From NCBI GenBank assembly GCA_903891755.1, contig CAITFY010000022.1, positions 1 to 39,139 on the forward strand: a DNA stretch of 39,139 bases, read 5' to 3'. Of this stretch, positions 9,361-18,048 are shown one piece after another. The notes under the pieces were generated by a model, which worked only from the letters and a program-made list of their open reading frames with translations, ran no database searches and was not told where the DNA came from. The DNA comes from an uncultured Actinomycetes bacterium. GTDB taxonomy: Bacteria; Actinomycetota; Actinomycetes; Nanopelagicales; Nanopelagicaceae. Position numbers and translations under genes: made by a program. Each line of letters opens with the position of its first letter. Position 1 is the stretch's first letter.

Positions 9361-10263
9361 ATGGATTTTAGAAAACTTCAATCTGCTAACCGTCTTAAAA
9401 CCACCGAACTCCTGTTCGGTATGGCTTTACTCGTTGGCGTAGTTATCTGGGCGCTTATGACCTATTTCGGTAAAACCGGAATAGGAGTAGTCCCATTTGC
9501 CGTAGGCGTTGCTCTCTTATCTGTCTGGGGTTCTTACTGGAGCTCAGACAAGATCGTTTTAACAATGACCGGCGCCAAGATTGTTACTGAATCAGAGAAT
9601 AAGCAGCTCTATGACTTAGTCACGGAGATCTGCATTGCCGCAGGTTTGCCTGTTCCAAAGATTGCAATTGTTGAAGATAACGCCCCAAATGCCTTTGCAA
9701 CTGGTCGAAATCCCGAACACGCAGTCATCGCATTCACTACTGGAATCTTGCGAGTTATGGACCGCGAGGAGCTACAAGGTGTAACTGCTCATGAGTTAGC
9801 GCACGTTGCCAACCGCGATACCTTGGTTTCGGCTGTTGCCGCGACAACGGCAGGAGCGCTCGCGCTACTTAGCGACTTTATGATGCGCATGATGATCTTC
9901 GGCGGAGGAAATCGTCGCGACAATAACAACAACGAACAGAACCCACTTGCGCTTATTGCTTCACTCGTAATTTTGATTCTCGCACCGCTTGCAGCGTTGC
10001 TTTTGCGCTTGGCAATCTCTCGTAAGAGGGAAGCTCTTGCAGATGTGACCGCTGTTGCATTTACTCGAAATCCAACAGGTCTGCGCCGGGCACTGGAAGT
10101 GTTAGCTTCAGATAGCACCGTCGTGCATCAGAAATCTACAGCCGTGGCACATATCTGGATTGAATCCCCACTTGATGGAAGCAAGACTTCTCAACTCTTC
10201 TCCACCCACCCATCACTTGCATCCAGAATCGCGACGCTTCGCAAGATGGAAGGCAATGCCTGA
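9361..10263 (+). CDS. htpX: M48 membrane metalloprotease, HtpX-like
   Basis: VTAHELAHVANRDTL (HExxH), NAFATGRNPEHAVIAFTTGIL. Confidence 0.92.
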   Translation: MDFRKLQSANRLKTTELLFGMALLVGVVIWALMTYFGKTGIGVVPFAVGVALLSVWGSYWSSDKIVLTMTGAKIVTESENKQLYDLVTEICIAAGLPVPKIAIVEDNAPNAFATGRNPEHAVIAFTTGILRVMDREELQGVTAHELAHVANRDTLVSAVAATTAGALALLSDFMMRMMIFGGGNRRDNNNNEQNPLALIASLVILILAPLAALLLRLAISRKREALADVTAVAFTRNPTGLRRALEVLASDSTVVHQKSTAVAHIWIESPLDGSKTSQLFSTHPSLASRIATLRKMEGNA

Positions 10264-11030
10264 TGCGTAGAGCCCTTGGTGCGCTTGTAGCGGGAGCACT
10301 GCTTTTAAGTGGTTCTTCTAGTTTTGCCGCATCCACTCCTCCTTTGGTCGGTCACGCAGCTAAGGCCGGCGGAACAATCTTGGATGTTCCTATTCCAAAA
10401 GAGTTGCTTAGCATTCCCCTGGTTGATGCCAATGGAAAGAGTTTTACCCTCGCCTCACTCAAGGGTAAGACAATTGTGATGACTGATTTCCTTACCTTGT
10501 GCAATGAGATTTGCCCGATGACTAGTGTGAATATGCGAGATATTGGAGATGCAATTATCCACTCCAAGCTCTCAAAGAGTTTTGTCAGTCTTGAGGTAAC
10601 AGTTGATCCAAAGCGAGATACCCCGGCGCGATTAAAGTCTTATCAATCACTCTTTAATGGCTCAAGCTGGACAATCGCTACCGGTACATCCAAGGGGATT
10701 AGTGACCTTTGGGCCTGGTTCGGGGCGTACACCACAACGCAGAAGGCTGAAGAGGGTGTTATTGATTGGATGACTGGGAAACAGATTGCCTACGATGTTA
10801 ACCATACCGATGTGGTTGTGATTATTGGACCAGATCTTCATTGGCGCTGGCTGGCCTTAGGTGCTCCTGCCGTCAACAATCCAAAGGGTAAGAATGTGGT
10901 TCCCGGCAAGCTCTATACCTACCTATCTAGTACGGGTAAATCCAATTTAGTGAAACCAGAGGAACCATTCTGGTCAACCGCCTCCGTCTACGGAGCTATT
11001 AATGAGATATTTAAAGTAAAAATAGGGTAA
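10263..11030 (+). CDS. SCO1/SenC family copper chaperone-like protein
   Basis: Signal peptide; CNEIC (CxxxC) motif, VTVDPKRDTPARLKSY, downstream conserved His; 1-nt overlap with htpX. Confidence 0.85.
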   Translation: MRRALGALVAGALLLSGSSSFAASTPPLVGHAAKAGGTILDVPIPKELLSIPLVDANGKSFTLASLKGKTIVMTDFLTLCNEICPMTSVNMRDIGDAIIHSKLSKSFVSLEVTVDPKRDTPARLKSYQSLFNGSSWTIATGTSKGISDLWAWFGAYTTTQKAEEGVIDWMTGKQIAYDVNHTDVVVIIGPDLHWRWLALGAPAVNNPKGKNVVPGKLYTYLSSTGKSNLVKPEEPFWSTASVYGAINEIFKVKIG

Positions 11031-11032
11031 CG

Positions 11033-11407
11033 ATGAAAACTAAAATCTTTCTACTTAGCGGTGCGCTATTTCTATCTTTGGGAATGGGGCAAGCTTCAGC
11101 TCACACCACATTAATTGCTTCGACGCCAAGTAAAGGCGCGATTTTGAAAACCGCTCCATCTAATATCTCTTTGAAATTCGAGGAACCGTTACTCACTTTA
11201 AAAGGTCACATCATTAACAAGATAACACTTACAGATCCCAAGAACGCGAATATTGCCTTAGGCAAGATTGTTGTAAGTGGGGCGAGTGTCACCGCACAAA
11301 TTCTAACGAGAGTAACAACGCTCGGAAAATACAGAGTTACTTATCGAGTTGCAGCACAGGATGGTCACGTAGTGACGGGAAGCTTCCTCTTTACGCTTCA
11401 GAATTAA
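11033..11407 (+). CDS. CopC-like copper-binding protein
   Basis: Signal peptide ending ASA-HTTLIASTPSKGAIL, YRVAAQDGHVVTGSFLF. Confidence 0.85.
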   Translation: MKTKIFLLSGALFLSLGMGQASAHTTLIASTPSKGAILKTAPSNISLKFEEPLLTLKGHIINKITLTDPKNANIALGKIVVSGASVTAQILTRVTTLGKYRVTYRVAAQDGHVVTGSFLFTLQN

Positions 11408-12866
11408 TTGGGAAGTGCAGGGTGAATGTTGCACCCTCCCCAACGTTTGATTCCACGGTTACTGAACCGCCATGTGCTTGCATAACTGCATCCACAATTG
11501 ATAAACCAAGTCCACTACCTTCTCCAGCATGACGCGCGCGAGATGGATCAACACGGAAGAAACGTTCGAAGATTCGAGATTGATCAGCCTCGGTTAATCC
11601 GGGACCTGAATCTTTCACGGCAATTGTGATCTCATCATCAGATGAAATGGCGCGAACTTCAATTTCAGTTCCCGAAGGCGTATGTGTTCTGGCATTAGCT
11701 AAGAGATTTGCCAAGGCTTGATGTATGCGCTTGTTATCACCAAGTACATAGAGATCATCTGGAGCATCAACGTGAATACGATGATTTGGACCGGCGGCTT
11801 GGGCCGAGGCGACACACTCATGGATAAGGTGAGTTAGATCCACTGGTTCTAGAGTGAATGGACGAGCCTCATCCATGCGAGCCAATAGCAATAGGTCTTC
11901 TACTAGCGAACCCATGCGGATAGATTCTTTCTCAATTCGTCCAACAAGCTCCTTGGTCTTCTCTTCCCCGGAGACTGCTCCTTGGCGGTGCAACTCTGCG
12001 AAGCCGCGAATGGCGGTGAGAGGTGTACGAAGTTCATGTGAGGCATCAGCGACAAAACGGCGAAGTTTTGATTCAGATGCATTCTTCTGCGCAAAGGACT
12101 CTTCAATTCGTCCCAACATAGTGTTGAGAGATTGAGTTAAGCGGCCCACCTCTGTTGATGGTTCTAGCTCAGGTAGACGAGCGGAGAGATCGCCATCGGC
12201 AATAGCTGCAGCAATAACTTCTACTTCCAAGAGTGGTTTGAGGCTTAGGGTAATCAACCAGCGCGAGATAACCCCAATAAGAATCAAGACTGCCAAGCTG
12301 ATAAGAAGGAAGAGCCAACTTAGTTCATGAAGGGTCTTTTCTACACTTGTGAGCGAAACTGCAATAACAACCGATCCAAGATTTGATGGCAGCACAAATG
12401 CAACAGCACGCGTTGAAGAAGGAGGAGATTCAGTATGGATCGTAAATGCTTTTCCATTTTTAGCCGCAACTTGCGCAAGGGCCATTCCTGTAAATGTTGC
12501 TTGCGCTCCACCCGTTGAGATATCCCCACCTAGTTGTCCGAGAACTACGCCAGTGGGATCAAGAAGTGTTACCGAGGTTGCAGTGGGTACTCCACGCAGA
12601 GGACTTACCGCGCGAAATGGTTGAGCATCAGTGGTGGTTGCTGCAGATTCGTCAGCGTTGGGTTCGATGCCAGCCCTAACTAGTCTCGAGACAGTTCCGG
12701 TTGCAACGCTTGTTAGTTGAGAATCAACTTGTCTAATCAGAAATCCGCGCAGTTCGGCATTCGCCGCAAAATCAGATGCGCCTATGCCTATTGCCGCCAC
12801 TACAAGTGTGGCGAGCAGGAGGCGGTTGCGCAGGCTCCATTGCGAGAAGACCGACAATTTGTGCAT
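11391..12866 (-). CDS. Two-component sensor histidine kinase
   Basis: HAMP region, DASHELRTPLTAIRGFAEL, NLLANARTH, GEGSGLGLSIV. Confidence 0.94.
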   Translation of the reverse strand: MHKLSVFSQWSLRNRLLLATLVVAAIGIGASDFAANAELRGFLIRQVDSQLTSVATGTVSRLVRAGIEPNADESAATTTDAQPFRAVSPLRGVPTATSVTLLDPTGVVLGQLGGDISTGGAQATFTGMALAQVAAKNGKAFTIHTESPPSSTRAVAFVLPSNLGSVVIAVSLTSVEKTLHELSWLFLLISLAVLILIGVISRWLITLSLKPLLEVEVIAAAIADGDLSARLPELEPSTEVGRLTQSLNTMLGRIEESFAQKNASESKLRRFVADASHELRTPLTAIRGFAELHRQGAVSGEEKTKELVGRIEKESIRMGSLVEDLLLLARMDEARPFTLEPVDLTHLIHECVASAQAAGPNHRIHVDAPDDLYVLGDNKRIHQALANLLANARTHTPSGTEIEVRAISSDDEITIAVKDSGPGLTEADQSRIFERFFRVDPSRARHAGEGSGLGLSIVDAVMQAHGGSVTVESNVGEGATFTLHFPINSEA

Positions 12867-12877
12867 GCTGAATTATC

Positions 12878-13621
12878 TTAGTTTCCGGCAGGAATACGCA
12901 TTCGGTAGCCGACGCCACGCACAGTGTGAATCAGAGCTGGCTCATAAATATCAATCTTCTTGCGAAGATATGAGACATATGTTTCAACAATTCCAGCATC
13001 TCCACGGAAGTCGTACTGCCAGACGTGATCCAAGATTTGAGACTTGCTCACAACACGATCAGCGTTGATCATGAGGTAGCGAAGAAGTAGGAACTCGGTA
13101 GGCGAGAGGTCGATGAGGTGGCCTGCGCGACGAACTTCGTGAGTTGCCTCATCGAGTTCAAGATCAACGAAGCGAACCTTCTCTTCATCAACACTTGCCT
13201 CTACGGCGCCGATGCGACGCAAGAGTGCGCGAAGACGAGCGACCAACTCTTCAAGTGAGAAAGGCTTAGTCACATAGTCATCTCCACCAATGGTGAGGCC
13301 GGCAATCTTGTCCTCGACTGTATCTTTTGCTGTTAAAAATAGAACGCCAACGCTATGTCCCTCAGAGCGAAGTTGGCGACAGACTTCAAAGCCATCTTGG
13401 TCTGGGAGCATTACATCGAGAATGAGGGCATGGGGCTTGAACTCTTCCGCGATGGTCAGAGCCTGGGAGCCGGTTGCCGCGGTGCGAACATCAAAGCCCA
13501 CGAAACGAAGGCTGGTCGCAATAAGTTCACTGATTGAACTCTCATCATCAACAACAAGAATTCGCTGCAAGTTGCTCTGGGATGTATCTGCCACGGTGAC
13601 TCTCTCTTTAAGTGCGGTCAT
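12878..13621 (-). CDS. OmpR/PhoB-family response regulator
   Basis: ILVVDDESSISELI, DVMLPDQDGF, C-terminal winged helix (VETYVSYLRKKID). ATG 13621 preferred over GTG 13636: preceded by GGAGG with 8-nt spacing. Confidence 0.94.
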   Translation of the reverse strand: MTALKERVTVADTSQSNLQRILVVDDESSISELIATSLRFVGFDVRTAATGSQALTIAEEFKPHALILDVMLPDQDGFEVCRQLRSEGHSVGVLFLTAKDTVEDKIAGLTIGGDDYVTKPFSLEELVARLRALLRRIGAVEASVDEEKVRFVDLELDEATHEVRRAGHLIDLSPTEFLLLRYLMINADRVVSKSQILDHVWQYDFRGDAGIVETYVSYLRKKIDIYEPALIHTVRGVGYRMRIPAGN

Positions 13622-13645
13622 TTTTCGATCCTCCACATTAATTAC

Positions 13646-13672
13646 CCTGTTACCCCACAGGAGGGGTACAGG
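13646..13672 (-). repeat. Inverted repeat / hairpin upstream of the response regulator
   Basis: CCTGT(T)ACCCC-acagga-GGGGTACAGG, 10 bp with one bulge. Confidence 0.5.
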
Positions 13673-13720
13673 AGAGAGGATTCTCTATCTGACTGGGGAT
13701 TTCCTGAGAAATAGCAGAAG

Positions 13721-13752
13721 TTTTCCACAGGGTTTATCCACGATGTGGAGAA
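13721..13752. promoter_or_regulatory. Three closely spaced DnaA-box-like 9-mers
   Basis: TTTTCCACA (13721-13729), TTATCCACG (13734-13742), TGTGGAGAA (13744-13752); each one mismatch from TTATCCACA or its complement. Confidence 0.5.
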
Positions 13753-13786
13753 TTACAGCGGTGTAATTAAGCGTGATGTGGCGGAA

Positions 13787-14044
13787 TTAGCGCCAGCGGG
13801 TGGCCAAGGTGAAGCCAAAACCGATGAAGCCAAAACCGATGACCATATTCCAAGCCCCAATATGAGGGACTGGATAGCTGGTGTTGCTTACATAGTAGAT
13901 AACAATCCAGACCAAGCCGATAAGGAAGCCGGCAAGCATCGCGGGAGCGAGCCACTTTGGGCTCTCCTTAGGAAGTGGCGCGTGATGGGCGACCTCATCC
14001 GGAATGTAGACCGGATCCTTCTTGCGGCTCTTGGACTTAGGCAT
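13787..14044 (-). CDS. crgA: Cell division protein CrgA
   Basis: MPKSKSRKKDPVY..., two TM helices, C-terminal ATRWR; adjacent to trpG/pknB as in other actinobacteria. Confidence 0.9.
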   Translation of the reverse strand: MPKSKSRKKDPVYIPDEVAHHAPLPKESPKWLAPAMLAGFLIGLVWIVIYYVSNTSYPVPHIGAWNMVIGFGFIGFGFTLATRWR

Positions 14045-14105
14045 AAGCAAAAGGTACACCAATATTAAAAATGTCACGATCATTCCACTCGGTAGCCTTA
14101 CCCCC

Positions 14106-14732
14106 ATGACCCGTGTCCTCGTCGTTGATAACTATGACTCCTTTGTCTACAACTTGGTGCAATATCTTGGCCAGCTGGGAGCAGAGGTCACTGTTCGCCG
14201 CAATGATGAGGTCGATTTCTCCACCCTTGATAGCTTTGACGGAATTTTGATCTCACCTGGTCCAGGAACACCAGAGGCTGCCGGATCGAGTATCGAATTA
14301 GTGAAATACGCGGCAGCTCACAAAATCCCATTACTTGGGGTCTGTCTCGGACATCAAGCAATTGGCGTTGCCTTTGGTGCGACAGTTTCAAGAGCTCCAG
14401 AACTGTTGCATGGAAAAACTTCTGTGGTCACTCATCGCAATAAAGGTTTGTTGGCAGATCTACCATCTCCATTTATTGCTACTCGTTATCACTCGCTTGC
14501 AATCGAACCAGAAACACTTCCTGATGAATTAGAAGTAACAGGCAAAACGGAGTCTGGTGTTGTGATGGCGATTGAACACACCACTCTTCCAATCTCAGGT
14601 GTGCAGTTCCATCCAGAATCAGTATTAACAGAACACGGCCACCAGATGCTTGGAAATTGGTTAGAACGTTGTGGAGATGTTGGAGCACGCGCTCGCTCCG
14701 AAGGATTATCTCCGGTAGTTAATCGCTCCTAA
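14106..14732 (+). CDS. Glutamine amidotransferase, anthranilate/aminodeoxychorismate synthase component II
   Basis: VLVVDNYDSFVYNLVQYL, GVCLGHQAIG, FHPESVLTEHG. ATG 14106 with TAGCCT 7 nt upstream. Confidence 0.93.
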   Translation: MTRVLVVDNYDSFVYNLVQYLGQLGAEVTVRRNDEVDFSTLDSFDGILISPGPGTPEAAGSSIELVKYAAAHKIPLLGVCLGHQAIGVAFGATVSRAPELLHGKTSVVTHRNKGLLADLPSPFIATRYHSLAIEPETLPDELEVTGKTESGVVMAIEHTTLPISGVQFHPESVLTEHGHQMLGNWLERCGDVGARARSEGLSPVVNRS

Positions 14733-16286
14733 TTAATTTGTTGGTTGCGTATTGACTGTGATTGTCACAGCAGATCCAATGCTCTGAGTTGTTCCCGCAT
14801 CAGGTGCTTGAGCCAATACTGTTTGCAGAGGTTGTGTGGAATCAAATGCTGTTGCTGTTCGCACCAAGAAACCTGCTTGAGTCAAAGTAGTGATTGCTTG
14901 CACCTCAGTGAAACCGACGAGGTTTGGAACTTGCAAACTACCGCTTGCTATTTGTAATACAACCCCAGCGCCCGCTTGCAGAATACTTCCGGGTGAAGGG
15001 TTAACCCCCAATACCGTTCCTGGAGCTTGATTGGAGTCCATTGACACAGTCTGTGCAACTGAGAGACCAACTGCTGTTAATGCACTTCTCGCATCCGCTA
15101 AGGAGAGACCAACTAAATTAATTGGCACAGATGTGTTTCCTGCTCCCGAAGATTCCGTGAGAGTGATGCTGCTACCTGGTATCACCTTTGAATCAGCGAG
15201 TGGTACCTGGCCAGAGATTCGCCCCTTGGGAATTGTGGATGATGGACCGCTTTGAATATTGATCGTGAAATTAGGTAGGAGCGCTCGCGCCTGCGCTTCG
15301 GTTAAGCCAACCACATTCGGAACCTGAAGTGATGGAGCGACTGGTGCATGCGAACGTGTCAGCAGAGTTGAGCCGGCAATCACAACTAGTGCAACTACTA
15401 CTCCTCCAATAGCGATAAGACGCTTTCGGGGTGAAGTCTTTCGAATCTTGGTTGTTACTTGTTCGCCACGAACAGCTCTACGCAAATCCGCCAGCATCGC
15501 TCCTGCATCTTGGTAACGATCATCAGGATTTTTATGGAGCGCGACTTTAATGATCGTATCTAAGTTCGGATCAATATCTGGATTGATATCTGAAGGCGCT
15601 GGAAGAGGGGCAGAGACATGCTGGAAAGCAATGGATACAGGTGTATCTCCTATAAAAGGTGGTCTTCCAACTAATAATTCATACATTAAACAACCGACGG
15701 AATAAATATCACTTCGCGCGTCTGCGCTATCGCCAGTTGCCTGCTCTGGTGAGAGATATTGCGCTGTTCCAACCACGCTCCATGTATTGGTCATGGTGGC
15801 GCCGATATCATCAAGCGCTCGCGCAATTCCAAAATCCATCACCTTCACCTTGCCGGATTCAGTGATCATGATATTTCCAGGCTTTATATCGCGATGGATA
15901 ATTCCCTCGTTGTGCGAGTACTCCAAAGCTTCCAAAATTTCAGCAACGATTTGAACTGCTTCATCTTGAGAAATTTCTGCATCGGATTGCAAGACCTGGC
16001 GCAAGGTATGACCCTTAACGAGCTCCATCACGATGTAAGAGTTAGGCCCATCTTCTCCTGAATCAAAAACTGCCACAATGCCGGGATTATTTAAACCGCC
16101 TGCAGCTAGAGCTTCCTTCTTAAATCGAGCAACGAAAGCCGGGTCACGAGCTAAATCACTGCGCAAAATCTTTACCGCCACCTTGCGATGCAAACGTAGA
16201 TCCTCGGCGATATAAACATCTGCCATGCCGCCGGTTCCGATCATGGCACCAATCTCGTAGCGACTATTAAATATCTTGTTATTCAT
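14733..16286 (-). CDS. pknB: PknB-like Ser/Thr protein kinase with three PASTA domains
   Basis: VAVKILR, HRDIKPGNIM, DFGIA; one TM helix; three PASTA-like repeats (VPNVVGLT.., VPINLVGLS.., VPNLVGFT..). Confidence 0.94.
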   Translation of the reverse strand: MNNKIFNSRYEIGAMIGTGGMADVYIAEDLRLHRKVAVKILRSDLARDPAFVARFKKEALAAGGLNNPGIVAVFDSGEDGPNSYIVMELVKGHTLRQVLQSDAEISQDEAVQIVAEILEALEYSHNEGIIHRDIKPGNIMITESGKVKVMDFGIARALDDIGATMTNTWSVVGTAQYLSPEQATGDSADARSDIYSVGCLMYELLVGRPPFIGDTPVSIAFQHVSAPLPAPSDINPDIDPNLDTIIKVALHKNPDDRYQDAGAMLADLRRAVRGEQVTTKIRKTSPRKRLIAIGGVVVALVVIAGSTLLTRSHAPVAPSLQVPNVVGLTEAQARALLPNFTINIQSGPSSTIPKGRISGQVPLADSKVIPGSSITLTESSGAGNTSVPINLVGLSLADARSALTAVGLSVAQTVSMDSNQAPGTVLGVNPSPGSILQAGAGVVLQIASGSLQVPNLVGFTEVQAITTLTQAGFLVRTATAFDSTQPLQTVLAQAPDAGTTQSIGSAVTITVNTQPTN

Positions 16287-17059
16287 TATTTCGCCGCCCC
16301 AAGTAATTCAACGTGAGTTTCACCTTCATCAGCTACTACTTCAACCCAGAGGATAGTTACATTGTCAGGTGCACCTTTGTCATGAACTGCATCGATAAGT
16401 TGATCAACAACGGCGCTCGGATCTGATTTCTTAATGATTGTTGCAATCTCGTAATCACTCAAGACCGAGGAGAGTCCATCGCTACATAAAAGGAATTGAT
16501 CGCCAATCTTGCTCTCATATATATGAAGAATGGGATCGATTCCAGAATCACCAATCAGTGCTTGTGTAAGCAATGAACGTTGTGGGTGATTAATCACCTC
16601 TTCTGCAGTCAGACGTCCTTGATCAAGCAACTCTTGCATAACGGTATGGTCGTAACTTAATTGAACGAGCTTCTTGCCCCGCCATTGATAACATCTGGAA
16701 TCGCCGATGTGCAGAAGTTCTACCTCCTCACCGTTGAGATGCAGCGCGGTGAGCGTTGTACCCATTCCCTGCAAGGATCTGTCAGCGTTTGATACTTCAG
16801 CAATCTCATGGTCGATTGAAAAGGAAATATTGAGAAGTAAATCTTCGCGAGATTCTGCATCTAACGCTGGATCGCCCAAGACCTTCCCTAAATCTCTCAC
16901 TGAGGTAATCGCTATTTTGGAGGCAACTTCTCCGCCAGCATGTCCGCCCATGCCATCTGCAACGGCAACTAAATTCGAAGAGACTAGAGCGGCATCTTCA
17001 TTGCCGTCTCGAACCAATCCAAGTTCACTTCGCGCAATAACCTTGAATGAGCGGTTCAT
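16286..17059 (-). CDS. PP2C-family Ser/Thr phosphatase (PstP-like)
   Basis: SELGLVRDGNEDA, VADGMGGHAGGEVAS, LLCSDGLSSVLSD, GAPDNVTILWVEV. Confidence 0.92.
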   Translation of the reverse strand: MNRSFKVIARSELGLVRDGNEDAALVSSNLVAVADGMGGHAGGEVASKIAITSVRDLGKVLGDPALDAESREDLLLNISFSIDHEIAEVSNADRSLQGMGTTLTALHLNGEEVELLHIGDSRCYQWRGKKLVQLSYDHTVMQELLDQGRLTAEEVINHPQRSLLTQALIGDSGIDPILHIYESKIGDQFLLCSDGLSSVLSDYEIATIIKKSDPSAVVDQLIDAVHDKGAPDNVTILWVEVVADEGETHVELLGAAK

Positions 17060-17095
17060 AGAATTAGCGTAATGGTGCTAACCTCTTATGAGTAA

Positions 17096-17178
17096 GCCCG
17101 AGTGGCGGAACGGCAGACGCGCACGATTCAGGTTCGTGTACTCGAAAGGGTGTAGGGGTTCAAATCCCCTCTCGGGCA
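17096..17178 (+). tRNA. tRNA-Leu (anticodon CAG)
   Basis: GCCCGAG acceptor pairs CTCGGGC; anticodon loop TT-CAG-GT; long variable arm; GGGGTTCAAATCCCC T arm; CCA not encoded. Confidence 0.95.
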
Positions 17179-17205
17179 CTCTCCGTTGTTGAGTAGAGTT
17201 CGCAG

Positions 17206-18039
17206 GTGAGTAAATATGCCTATTTGGGACCTGCCGGGACATTTACTGAAGCGGCTCTATTAGGCATCACCTCTTCATCGGATCAACTGATTGCCTACGC
17301 AAATGTCACCGCCGCGCTTAATGCGATCCGCGACGGGAGCGCTGAATTCGCACTTGTCCCCATTGAAAATTCCGTGGAGGGCGTCGTGGCTCGCACCCTG
17401 GATGAGCTCGCAACTGGGGAGGCGCTTGAGATTGTCGCTGAAACGACGATTCCAGTGAGCTTCTTCCTCATGACTCTGCCAGAGAACGCCACCAAAGAAA
17501 TCACTCGAGTAGCCACTCACCCTCACGCAGAATCACAATGTCGGGCATATATCGCTCGAGTTTTACCAACAGCTGAAATCATTGCGACCCCCTCGACCGC
17601 AGCTGCGGCAGAAGGTTTGAAGGATGGAAATTGGGACGGCGCCATCGCCGCGAAAATTGCCGCTGATAAATATGGTTTAACTATCGTTGCGGAAAATATT
17701 GGGGATAACGAAGGCGCCGTTACGCGATTTGTCCTAGCTCGCAAACCAGGTGAATTATCGGTCGCGACGGGAAATGATCGAACCTCACTTGTTGCATATA
17801 TTGGTATCGACCACGCAGGTGCTCTTTTGGAAATTCTCACTGAATTCGCAAAGAACGATGTGAACCTAACTTTCATTCAGAGTCGTCCGACTGGACGCGA
17901 ATTAGGGCACTACCACTTCATTATCGATGTGGAGGGTCACCAAAATGACGCTGGTGTAGCGAAATCTATTGAGGGCCTACGCGGTATTTGTGAGGATATT
18001 CGTGTTCTCGGTTCATACCCACGTTCCACCACTAGATAG
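17206..18039 (+). CDS. pheA: Prephenate dehydratase
   Basis: YLGPAGTFTEAAL, VPIENSVEGVV, ESRPTGRELGHYHFIID-like ACT region (SRPTGRELGHYHFIIDVEG). Confidence 0.94.
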   Translation: MSKYAYLGPAGTFTEAALLGITSSSDQLIAYANVTAALNAIRDGSAEFALVPIENSVEGVVARTLDELATGEALEIVAETTIPVSFFLMTLPENATKEITRVATHPHAESQCRAYIARVLPTAEIIATPSTAAAAEGLKDGNWDGAIAAKIAADKYGLTIVAENIGDNEGAVTRFVLARKPGELSVATGNDRTSLVAYIGIDHAGALLEILTEFAKNDVNLTFIQSRPTGRELGHYHFIIDVEGHQNDAGVAKSIEGLRGICEDIRVLGSYPRSTTR

Positions 18040-18048
18040 GCTTATCCC

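Noticed and set aside
14022-14105. N-terminal extension of the trpG/pabA ORF
   Set aside because: It overlaps the 5' part of crgA; ATG 14106 matches the family start and has a leaderless -10.
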